8,894 nt of DNA, from assembly GCA_030672465.1 (NCBI GenBank), contig DAOVGJ010000085.1, forward strand, positions 1-8,894, read 5' to 3'. This DNA is from Pseudomonadota bacterium. GTDB lineage: Bacteria; Desulfobacterota; BSN033; WVXP01; G020346125. The translations under genes were made by a program, and so were the position numbers. Positions 1 through 6,331 of the stretch are shown here, one piece after another; positions within the stretch are counted from its first letter, which is position 1, and each line of letters opens with the position of its first letter. A model generated the notes under the pieces. The model was not told the DNA's origin. It was given only the letters and a program-made list of their open reading frames with translations, and made no database searches.

Positions 1-153
1 GTTGTTGGCGCCTATCACCGCGCGCACGAATTTCTGCATGAGGTAGTTCTCTTCGTTGGTGCACTTGGCCGAGGACAATCCTCCGATAGCGTCCGGCCCG
101 AACTGCTGTTTGATCTCACCCAGCCGCCGGGCGAGAAGGTCCATGGCCTTTTC
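1..153 (-). pseudogene. Formate dehydrogenase alpha subunit fragment, 5'-truncated
   Basis: On the minus strand an open stretch reads from just after a TGA (156-154) to the window edge. It encodes about 51 residues, including GGLSSAKCTNEENYLMQKF followed by VRAVIGANN. This matches the conserved segment of molybdopterin (bis-MGD) formate dehydrogenase alpha subunits just before the active-site Cys/Sec, which would lie beyond the left edge. These enzymes oxidise formate to CO2 or run in reverse. The family needs an N-terminal [4Fe-4S] domain with a Cys cluster before this segment. The DNA that should encode it (157 onward, minus strand) has stops and no Cys cluster, and it soon enters the intact glyQ gene. 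The first in-frame ATG (144) has no properly spaced ribosome site. The TGA sits where relatives usually carry Trp before E-K-A-M-D. I infer a decayed or rearranged gene. A frameshifted or misassembled contig end is the alternative. Confidence 0.68.
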
Positions 154-200
154 TCATGTTGATTTCGATGAGTTGAGGAGTCACCGGAGAGATTTCAACC

Positions 201-250
201 ATGTATCCCTTAAAAGATCATTTTCACATGGCACCTTGACAGGGATACGT
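201..250. repeat. 10-bp inverted repeat upstream of glyQ
   Basis: The arms are ATGTATCCCT (201-210) and AGGGATACGT (241-250). They are reverse complements at 9 of 10 positions, and the one mismatch would be a G-U pair in RNA. The spacer is 30 nt and contains the near-palindrome AAAAGATCATTTT (212-224). The right arm overlaps a TTGACA (236-241) and ends where the candidate glyQ -35 box begins. It could be an operator, a foldable leader, or a scar left by the event that truncated the formate dehydrogenase gene. The sequence alone does not decide between these. Confidence 0.4.
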
Positions 251-280
251 TAACATGGTAGTGAATGTCAATTTTATCAT
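250..280 (+). promoter_or_regulatory. Candidate glyQS promoter
   Basis: TTAACA (250-255, 5/6 to the -35 consensus) is followed after a long 19-nt spacer by TATCAT (275-280, 5/6 to the -10 consensus). Transcription would start near 286, giving a leader of about 20 nt that contains the strong glyQ ribosome site. A perfect TTGACA at 236-241 also exists but has no good -10 box at 16-18 nt. The spacing makes this a weak call. Confidence 0.28.
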
Positions 281-296
281 GGGAGAACAGACAACC

Positions 297-301
297 GGAG
301 G
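297..301 (+). promoter_or_regulatory. glyQ ribosome binding site
   Basis: GGAGG lies 7 nt before the ATG at 309. This fixes the glyQ start there and not at the in-frame ATGs at 255 or 279, which have no such site and would add residues absent from the family's usual N-terminus. Confidence 0.8.
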
Positions 302-308
302 CCGATCG

Positions 309-1187
309 ATGACGTTTCAGGAGTTAGTTTTGGCCCTCGAGGCATTTTGGGCTCGTCAGGGTTGCCTCATACAACAACCGTATAATACCGAGGTGGGAGC
401 GGGAACAATGAATCCCGCAACCTTCCTCCGGGTATTGGGGCCTGAACCGTGGAAGGTTGGCTATATAGAACCCTCCCGTCGCCCAACCGATGGTCGGTAT
501 GGGGAAAATCCCAATCGCCTCGAACAGCACACTCAATATCAAGTCATTTTGAAGCCCTCCCCACTAGATATTCAGGAAATTTACCTCGATAGCCTGAGGA
601 GCTTCGGCATTGATCCCTTAGCCCACGATATTCGTTTTGTGGAGGATGATTGGGAATCTCCTACCCTGGGGGCATGGGGCCTTGGCTGGGAGGTCTGGCT
701 TGACGGAATGGAAATCACCCAATTTACCTACTTCCAGGAAGCGGGCGGATTTAAGCTCGATCCCATTCCCGTTGAACTGACCTATGGAATGGAGCGTATC
801 GCCATGTATCTTCAGGGAGTAGATGATGTCTACGATTTGGAATGGACCAAAGGCATCACATATGGGGAAGTTTATCGCAGAAGGGAATGGGAGTATTCCG
901 CCTATAATTTCGAGAAGGCGGATATTCAGATGCTCCTCCGACTCTTCGATATGTATGAAGGGGAATGTAAACGGCTCATCGACGAGGGTCTTGTCTTTCC
1001 CGCCTACGATTACTGTTTAAAATGTTCCCATACCTTCAACATCCTCGATGCGAGGGGTGCTATCAGCGTTACGGAAAGAACCGGATTCATCCATAGGGTC
1101 AGAGACCTCGCCAGGACGTGTGCATCGAAATACCTGAACCAGAGGGAAGAGATGGGATTTCCCCTATTGAAATCCCAAAAGAAATGA
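309..1187 (+). CDS. glyQ: Glycyl-tRNA synthetase alpha subunit
   Basis: This is the catalytic subunit of the bacterial alpha2beta2 glycyl-tRNA synthetase. It makes glycyl-adenylate from glycine and ATP and, with GlyS, charges tRNA-Gly in the cytoplasm. The 292-residue protein is close to the usual family length and follows it throughout. It opens with MTFQELVLAL and FWARQGC. Class II motif-2-type segment PSRRPTDGRYGENPNR is at residues 55-70. The core from FVEDDWE through GAWGLGWEVW to the ITQFTYFQ segment spans 110-143. Motif-3-type segment LTYGMERIAMYLQG is at 147-160, and SHTFNILDARGAISVTER is at 240-257. The start at 309 is supported by GGAGG at 297-301. glyS follows after 54 bp on the same strand, so the two are very likely co-transcribed. 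No frameshift or missing core motif is seen. Confidence 0.97.
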   Translation: MTFQELVLALEAFWARQGCLIQQPYNTEVGAGTMNPATFLRVLGPEPWKVGYIEPSRRPTDGRYGENPNRLEQHTQYQVILKPSPLDIQEIYLDSLRSFGIDPLAHDIRFVEDDWESPTLGAWGLGWEVWLDGMEITQFTYFQEAGGFKLDPIPVELTYGMERIAMYLQGVDDVYDLEWTKGITYGEVYRRREWEYSAYNFEKADIQMLLRLFDMYEGECKRLIDEGLVFPAYDYCLKCSHTFNILDARGAISVTERTGFIHRVRDLARTCASKYLNQREEMGFPLLKSQKK

Positions 1188-1241
1188 CCATCGTACTCCT
1201 CGACAGGTTAAGGGACAAGGGGTCAATTCTCAGGAGGGTGA

Positions 1242-3311
1242 ATGGGAAAGGAATTGCTTCTGGAAATCGGGGCTGAGGAGATTCCGGCGGGTTTCATTTT
1301 AAAAGCCCTGGAAGAGATGGCCCTCTTGATTCAGAGTGAACTGCATGCCAACAGGATCGCCCACGGAGAGGTGAGGACACTGGGGACCCCCCGAAGGCTG
1401 GTCCTTCTTGTCGATGATGTCGCCGAAAAACAGGAGGACGTGGAGAGGGAAAAACTGGGTCCTCCCTTGCAGATGGCCTTTGACGAAAAGGGGAAGCCAA
1501 CCAAAGCGGCCATTGGGTTCGCCAAAGGGCAAGGCCTGGGGGTGGAGGATCTAAAGATCGTTAAAAGGGGGAAGGGGGAATACCTCTGTGCCGTAAAAAA
1601 GGAAGAGGGAAAGCTATCATTCACCCTTCTTACCGAAATATTGCCAAGGGTAATCGGCTCCATCTCCTTTCCCAAATCGATGCGCTGGGGCACCGTTAAG
1701 ATCCGGTTCGCCCGGCCCATTCACTGGATTTTGGCCTTGTTCGACGGACAGGTCATTCCCTTCAGATTCGGGGGCATCGAAAGTGGAAATCGGTCTTATG
1801 GTCACCGCTTTATGAGCCCCCATGCCCTCGAGGTACGGGACTTCCAAACTTATGAGAGGCAAATCAAAGGTGCCTTTGTTATTGTGGATCCTCAAGAGAG
1901 GAGAAAGATGATCGAGGAAGGGATCGCCAAAGCCGCAAAGGAGGTCTCGGGAAGGGTATTGAGTAATCAGGATCTTCTGGAGGAGGTCACTCATCTGGTG
2001 GAGTATCCCACCGCCATTGTGGGGACATTTGAAAGGGAATTCTTAAACCTTCCCAGAGAGGTTGTGATAGAGGCCATGGAGGAACATCAGAGGTATTTCC
2101 CATTAGTAGATGAGAAGGGAAAACTCATGCCCTATTTCGTGTGCGTATGCAATACCCGAACACCGGATATGGAGACCGTCAAAAAGGGAAATGAGAGGGT
2201 CCTCAAGGCCAGGCTTTCCGACGCCAAATTCTTCTTTGAGGAAGATACAAAGGAGCCCTTTGACCGGAAGGTGGAGGCATTGAAGGGGGTGATATTTCAA
2301 GCTCAATTGGGCACCTCTTACGAGAAAGTCCTTCGATTTAAGAAGTTGGCCCTTTACCTTACCCGGAAATTTCAACCTGATCTAGAGGAGAAGGTTGAAA
2401 GGGCCGCCATGCTTTGCAAAGCCGACCTGGTTACGGGTATGGTGGGTGAGTTTCCCACCCTTCAGGGCGTGGTGGGGAGGGAGTACGGCCTGATTTCGGG
2501 GGAAGACGAGGAAGTGGCCATTGCTATCTTTGAGCACTATCTTCCCGCTTTTGCTGGTGACCGCTTACCGTCCGGCCCCATTGGGGATTTTATTAGCATC
2601 GGGGACAAAGTGGATACCATTGTGGGGTGTTTTGGCATTGGATTGATGCCAACGGGCGCAGGAGATCCCTTTGCGCTGAGAAGAGGGGCATTGGGGATTA
2701 TCCGCATCCTTATGGGTAAGGGGTACTTCCTACCCCTTGGGGAGATCATCGATAAGAGCCTCGAATTGCTACAGGGAAAGCTGACCATACCCTCCGACCA
2801 GACCAAGGAGGCCGTCTCCGATTTTCTCAGATCCCGGTTTCAAAACCTCCTCATTTCCGAGGGTTACCCATTCGATGTCGTGGAAGCGGTTATGAGCGCC
2901 CATTTCGACGATCTTGTGGAATGTCGGTGCCGAATCGAAGCCATGACACATTTAAAAGCAAGGGAGGAATTTTTGGCCCTGGCCACCTCCTTTAAACGGG
3001 TAACCCATATCGCCAGGGGTTTTTCGGGAGGGGAAGTCAATGCCTCACTCCTTCAACACCCATCGGAAAAGGCCCTTTTTGAACGGTATCTCCGGGTGAA
3101 AAGGGAGATGGAGAAAAACATGGAGGAGAAGGCTTATGAACGTGCCTTCATGGAATTGATGAAATTGAAGGGCCCCATCGACGATTTGTTTGAATCCGTT
3201 TTGATTATGGACGAGACAAAGGAGAAGAGGGAAAATCGACTGGCCTTATTAGGAAATATCACCGCCCTCTTTTTTCGGATCGCCGATTTTTCTAAACTGG
3301 TGACGGAATAG
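1242..3311 (+). CDS. glyS: Glycyl-tRNA synthetase beta subunit
   Basis: This is the large tRNA-binding subunit of alpha2beta2 glycyl-tRNA synthetase, working with GlyQ. Its 689 residues are the usual family length. Family landmarks in order are: MGKELLLEIGAEEIP at the N-terminus; SFPKSMRWG (142-150) and FARPIHWI (156-163); EHQRYFPL (281-288); LGTSYEK (356-362); KADLVTGMVGEFPTLQG (393-409); the HD-type segment EHYLPAFAGDRLP (431-443); and GDPFALRRGALGIIRIL (474-490). The last roughly 100 residues are helical and correspond to the DALR-like anticodon-binding domain. AGGAGG at 1232-1237, 4 nt before the ATG, supports the start. The 54-bp gap after glyQ holds only this ribosome site, so glyQ and glyS form one unit. 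Its last 20 bp (3292-3311) overlap the end of the convergent ppdK gene, so both 3' ends share DNA. A candidate terminator lies just beyond, at 3331-3363. Confidence 0.97.
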   Translation: MGKELLLEIGAEEIPAGFILKALEEMALLIQSELHANRIAHGEVRTLGTPRRLVLLVDDVAEKQEDVEREKLGPPLQMAFDEKGKPTKAAIGFAKGQGLGVEDLKIVKRGKGEYLCAVKKEEGKLSFTLLTEILPRVIGSISFPKSMRWGTVKIRFARPIHWILALFDGQVIPFRFGGIESGNRSYGHRFMSPHALEVRDFQTYERQIKGAFVIVDPQERRKMIEEGIAKAAKEVSGRVLSNQDLLEEVTHLVEYPTAIVGTFEREFLNLPREVVIEAMEEHQRYFPLVDEKGKLMPYFVCVCNTRTPDMETVKKGNERVLKARLSDAKFFFEEDTKEPFDRKVEALKGVIFQAQLGTSYEKVLRFKKLALYLTRKFQPDLEEKVERAAMLCKADLVTGMVGEFPTLQGVVGREYGLISGEDEEVAIAIFEHYLPAFAGDRLPSGPIGDFISIGDKVDTIVGCFGIGLMPTGAGDPFALRRGALGIIRILMGKGYFLPLGEIIDKSLELLQGKLTIPSDQTKEAVSDFLRSRFQNLLISEGYPFDVVEAVMSAHFDDLVECRCRIEAMTHLKAREEFLALATSFKRVTHIARGFSGGEVNASLLQHPSEKALFERYLRVKREMEKNMEEKAYERAFMELMKLKGPIDDLFESVLIMDETKEKRENRLALLGNITALFFRIADFSKLVTE

Positions 3312-6138
3312 GAACAGCGTACGTAGAAATATCGAAGGGGTCGAATTGCCCCAACGATTTTTTGGCCTCTTCCTTAATGCGGGCCTGAGCGGCTGCCAAT
3401 CGGGCTATGGGCACACGATAACCGGAACAGCTGACGTAATCGAGGCCGATATTGTGGCAGAATTCGATGCTCCTGGGTTGCCCCCCGTGTTCGCCACAGA
3501 TACCGATCTTCAGATCGGGTCTCGTCCGTCTTCCCCACTCCATGGTGATCATCATGAGCCTTCCAACGCCCTTGACATCCAATATTTCAAAGGGATTATC
3601 CTGAAGGATGTTCCGCTCATTGTAGAGAGGGAGAAATTTACTTTCCGCATCCTCCCGAGAGAATGAGAACGTGGCCTGGGTGAGATCGTTCGTCCCGAAG
3701 GAGAAAAACTCGGCGATCTCCGCCAACTTGCCAGCCCTCATGCACGCCCTCACTACCTCAATCATCGTTCCGAACGTGAAGTTTATCTCAATGTTACGGG
3801 TCTCCTCCACTTCCCTCTTGATTTCTGCGAGACGGGAATAGACCCACTTGAGCTCTTGGGCCGTGCAGACCTGAGGAACCATGATCTCCGGATAGACCTC
3901 AACCCCCTCCTCCATTAATTCCGTTGTGGCCTCCAGGATCGCCCTCATCTGCATCTCGTAGATTTCCGGATAGGTAATTCCCAAGCGTATACCCCGGTGT
4001 CCAAGCATGGGGTTGATCTCGGAAAGATCCTTGACCCTCTTCAAAATCATTTCTCTCTTTGCGATCAATTCCTCATAGAGACCTTTGCTCTTGACCGCGG
4101 ATAGTTCTTCCAAGATGTGTTCAATGGGAGATACGTATTTCCGTAAAGAGGAGCCATGCGATATAATCGAATCGGGGATATCTTCCATAGCCTTAAGGAC
4201 GCGATGAAACTCCCTTAACCTCTCGATCTCCAATGTCAATTCCTCGATGGAAGGAAGAAATTCATGCAATGGCGGATCCAAAAGCCTGATGGTCACGGGC
4301 AACCCCTCCATGGCCTTTAAGATCTCCTTGAAGTCCATCTTTTGCATGGGAAAGAGTTTATCGATGGCCTTCATCCTGTCCTCGGGGCTGTCAGCCAGGA
4401 TCATCTCGATGACGATGGGGAGCCGATCTGGGGCATTGAACATTCTCTCCGTTCGACAGAGCCCAATCCCCTCGGCCCCAAATTTTCGGGCCCTCAGGGC
4501 GTCTTCGGGGGTATCGGCATTGGCCCTGACCCCGAGGATTCTAACATCATCGGTCCACTCCAGAAGCGTCTCCATGTTTTCATCGAATTCGGCGTCGATA
4601 GTGGGGACACACCCTAGGTACACGTTCCCCGTCGAACCATCTATCGTAATAAATTCCCTCTCCGCGATCTTCTCCGAGCCGAAGGTAGCCAATTTTTTCT
4701 TCACATCGATGAAGAGATCCTCACATCCCACAATACAGGCTTTTCCCATGGCCCTCGCCACCACGGCTGCGTGGGACGTCTTGCCACCTCGGCTGGTGAG
4801 GATTCCTTTTGCCCTGATGAATCCGTGGACGTCTTCGGGCTTGGTTTCCTCCCTCACCAGGATGACATCCTCCCCGAGCCTTCCCCTCCTCTCGGCCTCA
4901 TCGGCATCGAATATGGCTCGGCCGGTTGCCGCACCCGGTGAGGCCGGAATACCATGGGTTTTGGGCTGGATGCCAGCCTTGGAATCAATTCGTCGATGCA
5001 GAAGCTGCTCGAGTTCCTCAGGATCTATCCGGAGCAATCCCTGGTTCTTGCCGATAAGCCCCTCTTCCACCATCTCCCTCGAGGTTTTAATCTTGGCAGG
5101 TGCAGTCATCTTTCCATTGCGGGTCTGAAGGATATAGAGCTTGCCCTTCTCGATGGTGAACTCAAAGTCCTGAACCTCCCTGTAATGGGTTTCCAGGAGA
5201 TGCCGAACCCCTTCCAGCTCATCATAAAGGGAAGGCATCTCATCCCTGAGCCCTTGGATCGGTATAGGGGTCCTAATCCCCGCAACTACATCCTCCCCTT
5301 GGGCATTGATGAGGTATTCGCCGTAAAAGGCGTTTTCCCCGGTACTTGGATCACGGGTGAACGCAACTCCCGTAGCCGAATCCATGCCCATATTCCCAAA
5401 TACCATGCTGCAAACGTTAACCGCCGTTCCATTGGCAATATCCGGTGTGATTTTGAACCTTTTCCTGTAATCGATGGCCCTTCTGCCCATCCACGACCTG
5501 AAGATGGCTTCAATGGCCAGTTGCAGTTGCCTTTTTGGGTCTTCCGGGAAACCATCTTGGATCTCTTCCCGAATGATCTTCTTATACTCTCGACAGATCT
5601 CAGCAAGGGCTCCTGCATCCAAGTCCGCATCAAATTCGGCTCCGTATTTCCCTTTCGTCTCCTTCAGGATCACATCGAAATACTGCTCATCTACCCCTAA
5701 GGCCACCTTTCCGAAGAGCTGGAGGAATCGCCTGTAGGCGTCATATGCAAAACGTTCGTCGCCAGTTCTTTTTGTCAACCCCTTAAGCGCATCCTCGTTC
5801 AATCCCAGGTTCAATACGGTATCCATCATCCCTGGCATGGACACAGCTGCCCCCGACCTCACGGAGACCAAGAGGGGGTTCATGGGGTTTCCAAACCCCT
5901 TCCCAGTCTTGCTCTCCAGATCCTTCAGGTTCACTTCAACCTCCTCCATGAGATCCTCGGGAAGCCTTTTCCCTCGTTCGTAGTAGCTCAGGCATGCCTC
6001 GATAGATATGATGAACCCAGGTGGAACTGGTAGCCTCATTTGGATCATCTCGGCCAACCCGGCCCCCTTACCTCCAAGAAGTTTTCTATCCTTCGTATCG
6101 GCTTTATCAAAGGGAAAGACATACTTTCGACGTATCAT
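3292..6138 (-). CDS. ppdK: Pyruvate, phosphate dikinase, enlarged form
   Basis: PPDK catalyses ATP + phosphate + pyruvate <-> AMP + pyrophosphate + PEP in the cytoplasm. Numbering is from the ATG at 6138 (948 residues). The ATP-grasp domain has GGKGAG (Lys24), VRSGA (Arg94) and Glu326/Gln338. The swivelling domain carries GGKTSHAAVV with phosphohistidine His456, plus Thr454, the site a PDRP-type regulator would phosphorylate. The PEP/pyruvate barrel keeps Arg562, Arg618, Glu794, Asn817 and catalytic Cys881 (GICGEHGG). Compared with the 874-residue Clostridium symbiosum enzyme, as I recall it, there is an extra ~49 residues before NPMLGHRG and ~24 extra at the C-terminus. The start is chosen from AGGGGG at 6151-6146 (7-nt spacing). 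ATG 6141 is nearly as likely. ATG 6174 lies upstream of the predicted transcription start. The gene is divergent from ppsA and overlaps glyS tail to tail. No ppdK terminator was seen. Confidence 0.96.
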   Translation of the reverse strand: MIRRKYVFPFDKADTKDRKLLGGKGAGLAEMIQMRLPVPPGFIISIEACLSYYERGKRLPEDLMEEVEVNLKDLESKTGKGFGNPMNPLLVSVRSGAAVSMPGMMDTVLNLGLNEDALKGLTKRTGDERFAYDAYRRFLQLFGKVALGVDEQYFDVILKETKGKYGAEFDADLDAGALAEICREYKKIIREEIQDGFPEDPKRQLQLAIEAIFRSWMGRRAIDYRKRFKITPDIANGTAVNVCSMVFGNMGMDSATGVAFTRDPSTGENAFYGEYLINAQGEDVVAGIRTPIPIQGLRDEMPSLYDELEGVRHLLETHYREVQDFEFTIEKGKLYILQTRNGKMTAPAKIKTSREMVEEGLIGKNQGLLRIDPEELEQLLHRRIDSKAGIQPKTHGIPASPGAATGRAIFDADEAERRGRLGEDVILVREETKPEDVHGFIRAKGILTSRGGKTSHAAVVARAMGKACIVGCEDLFIDVKKKLATFGSEKIAEREFITIDGSTGNVYLGCVPTIDAEFDENMETLLEWTDDVRILGVRANADTPEDALRARKFGAEGIGLCRTERMFNAPDRLPIVIEMILADSPEDRMKAIDKLFPMQKMDFKEILKAMEGLPVTIRLLDPPLHEFLPSIEELTLEIERLREFHRVLKAMEDIPDSIISHGSSLRKYVSPIEHILEELSAVKSKGLYEELIAKREMILKRVKDLSEINPMLGHRGIRLGITYPEIYEMQMRAILEATTELMEEGVEVYPEIMVPQVCTAQELKWVYSRLAEIKREVEETRNIEINFTFGTMIEVVRACMRAGKLAEIAEFFSFGTNDLTQATFSFSREDAESKFLPLYNERNILQDNPFEILDVKGVGRLMMITMEWGRRTRPDLKIGICGEHGGQPRSIEFCHNIGLDYVSCSGYRVPIARLAAAQARIKEEAKKSLGQFDPFDISTYAVPIPSPV
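3331..3363 (+). terminator. Candidate intrinsic terminator of glyQS, inside ppdK
   Basis: On the plus strand, ATCG (3331-3334), AA, GGGG (3337-3340), an 8-nt loop, CCCC (3349-3352), AA and CGAT (3355-3358) form a hairpin. It has a 4-bp GC stem and a 4-bp outer stem separated by a symmetric AA/AA internal loop. The run TTTTT (3359-3363) follows directly. It begins 19 bp after the glyS stop, which is the expected place for an intrinsic terminator. It lies wholly within the antisense of the ppdK C-terminal codons. The interrupted stem makes its strength uncertain. Confidence 0.5.
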
Positions 6139-6145
6139 CATTATT

Positions 6146-6151
6146 CCCCCT
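6146..6151 (-). promoter_or_regulatory. ppdK ribosome binding site
   Basis: On the minus strand AGGGGG (6151-6146) precedes two adjacent ATG codons, at 6141 (4-nt spacing) and 6138 (7-nt spacing). The spacing slightly favours the second. The two choices differ by a single Met. Confidence 0.65.
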
Positions 6152-6177
6152 AAAGGATGAATCCGCTCAAGCAATCA

Positions 6178-6205
6178 ATTTTAACACCCTTTTTTGAAAA
6201 ATCAA
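6178..6205 (-). promoter_or_regulatory. ppdK promoter, sigma70-type
   Basis: Read on the minus strand, TTGATT (6205-6200, 4/6) is followed by a 16-nt spacer and TAAAAT (6183-6178, 5/6). The predicted transcription start near 6171 gives a leader of about 30 nt ending in the ppdK ribosome site. A start near 6171 would exclude the upstream in-frame ATG at 6174 as the start codon. Confidence 0.55.
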
Positions 6206-6226
6206 CCATCAAACCGCTGGAGCCTC

Positions 6227-6237
6227 CCGATTTTCGG
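6227..6237. promoter_or_regulatory. Possible shared operator between ppdK and ppsA
   Basis: CCGATTTTCGG is a palindrome with 4-bp arms (CCGA/TCGG) and a 3-nt centre. Its midpoint (6232) coincides with the midpoint between the two outward-facing -35 boxes (6200-6205 and 6260-6265). A regulator bound here could act on both genes. A single short palindrome is weak evidence, so this is a suggestion based on position. Confidence 0.27.
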
Positions 6238-6259
6238 AAAAACGCCGCTTTGGAAATCC

Positions 6260-6288
6260 TTGACAAGGCCGGGGAAAACCGATAGATT
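6260..6288 (+). promoter_or_regulatory. ppsA promoter, sigma70-type
   Basis: A perfect TTGACA -35 box (6260-6265) is followed by an ideal 17-nt spacer and TAGATT (6283-6288, 4/6 to the -10 consensus). Transcription would start near 6295, giving a leader of about 37 nt that contains the AGGGAG ribosome site (6321-6326) before the ATG at 6332. The upstream GTG at 6305 would also be transcribed but has no ribosome site of its own. Confidence 0.65.
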
Positions 6289-6331
6289 GCTCTTAAGCCA
6301 ATGAGTGACGACGAAAACTGAGGGAGATCAT

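Noticed and set aside
154..156. TGA in the formate dehydrogenase frame as a selenocysteine codon
   Set aside because: In this family Sec lies downstream of the CTNEENY segment, beyond the left edge of the window. This TGA is upstream of that segment, where Sec is not known.
56..253. Plus-strand reading frame of 65 codons at the left end
   Set aside because: It is antisense to the formate dehydrogenase fragment, whose minus-strand product is clearly conserved. No good ribosome site precedes it.
255..308. Upstream glyQ starts at 255 or 279
   Set aside because: They have no ribosome site, they add residues not usual in the family, and 309 has GGAGG at ideal spacing.
3275..3291. Small hairpin TCGG-ATCG-CCGA followed by TTTTT near the glyS end
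   Set aside because: It lies before the glyS stop codon, so termination there would truncate the message. The stem is only 4 bp. The hairpin at 3331-3363 is better placed.
4247..5128. Long plus-strand reading frame of 293 codons opposite ppdK
   Set aside because: It lies wholly antisense to well-conserved PPDK catalytic sequence. Its product is Ser/Pro-rich with no recognisable motif, and no ribosome site was seen. It is a frame shadow.
4954..5700. Plus-strand reading frame of 248 codons opposite the ppdK ATP-grasp domain
   Set aside because: It is antisense to a conserved coding region, overlaps the other shadow frame, and has no family resemblance.
6139..6174. ppdK start at 6174
   Set aside because: The ATG lies upstream of the predicted transcription start (near 6171), and the strong AGGGGG site sits between it and the ATGs at 6141/6138.
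6305..6331. GTG start for ppsA at 6305
   Set aside because: It has no ribosome site, while ATG 6332 has AGGGAG at good spacing and begins at the usual family N-terminus.
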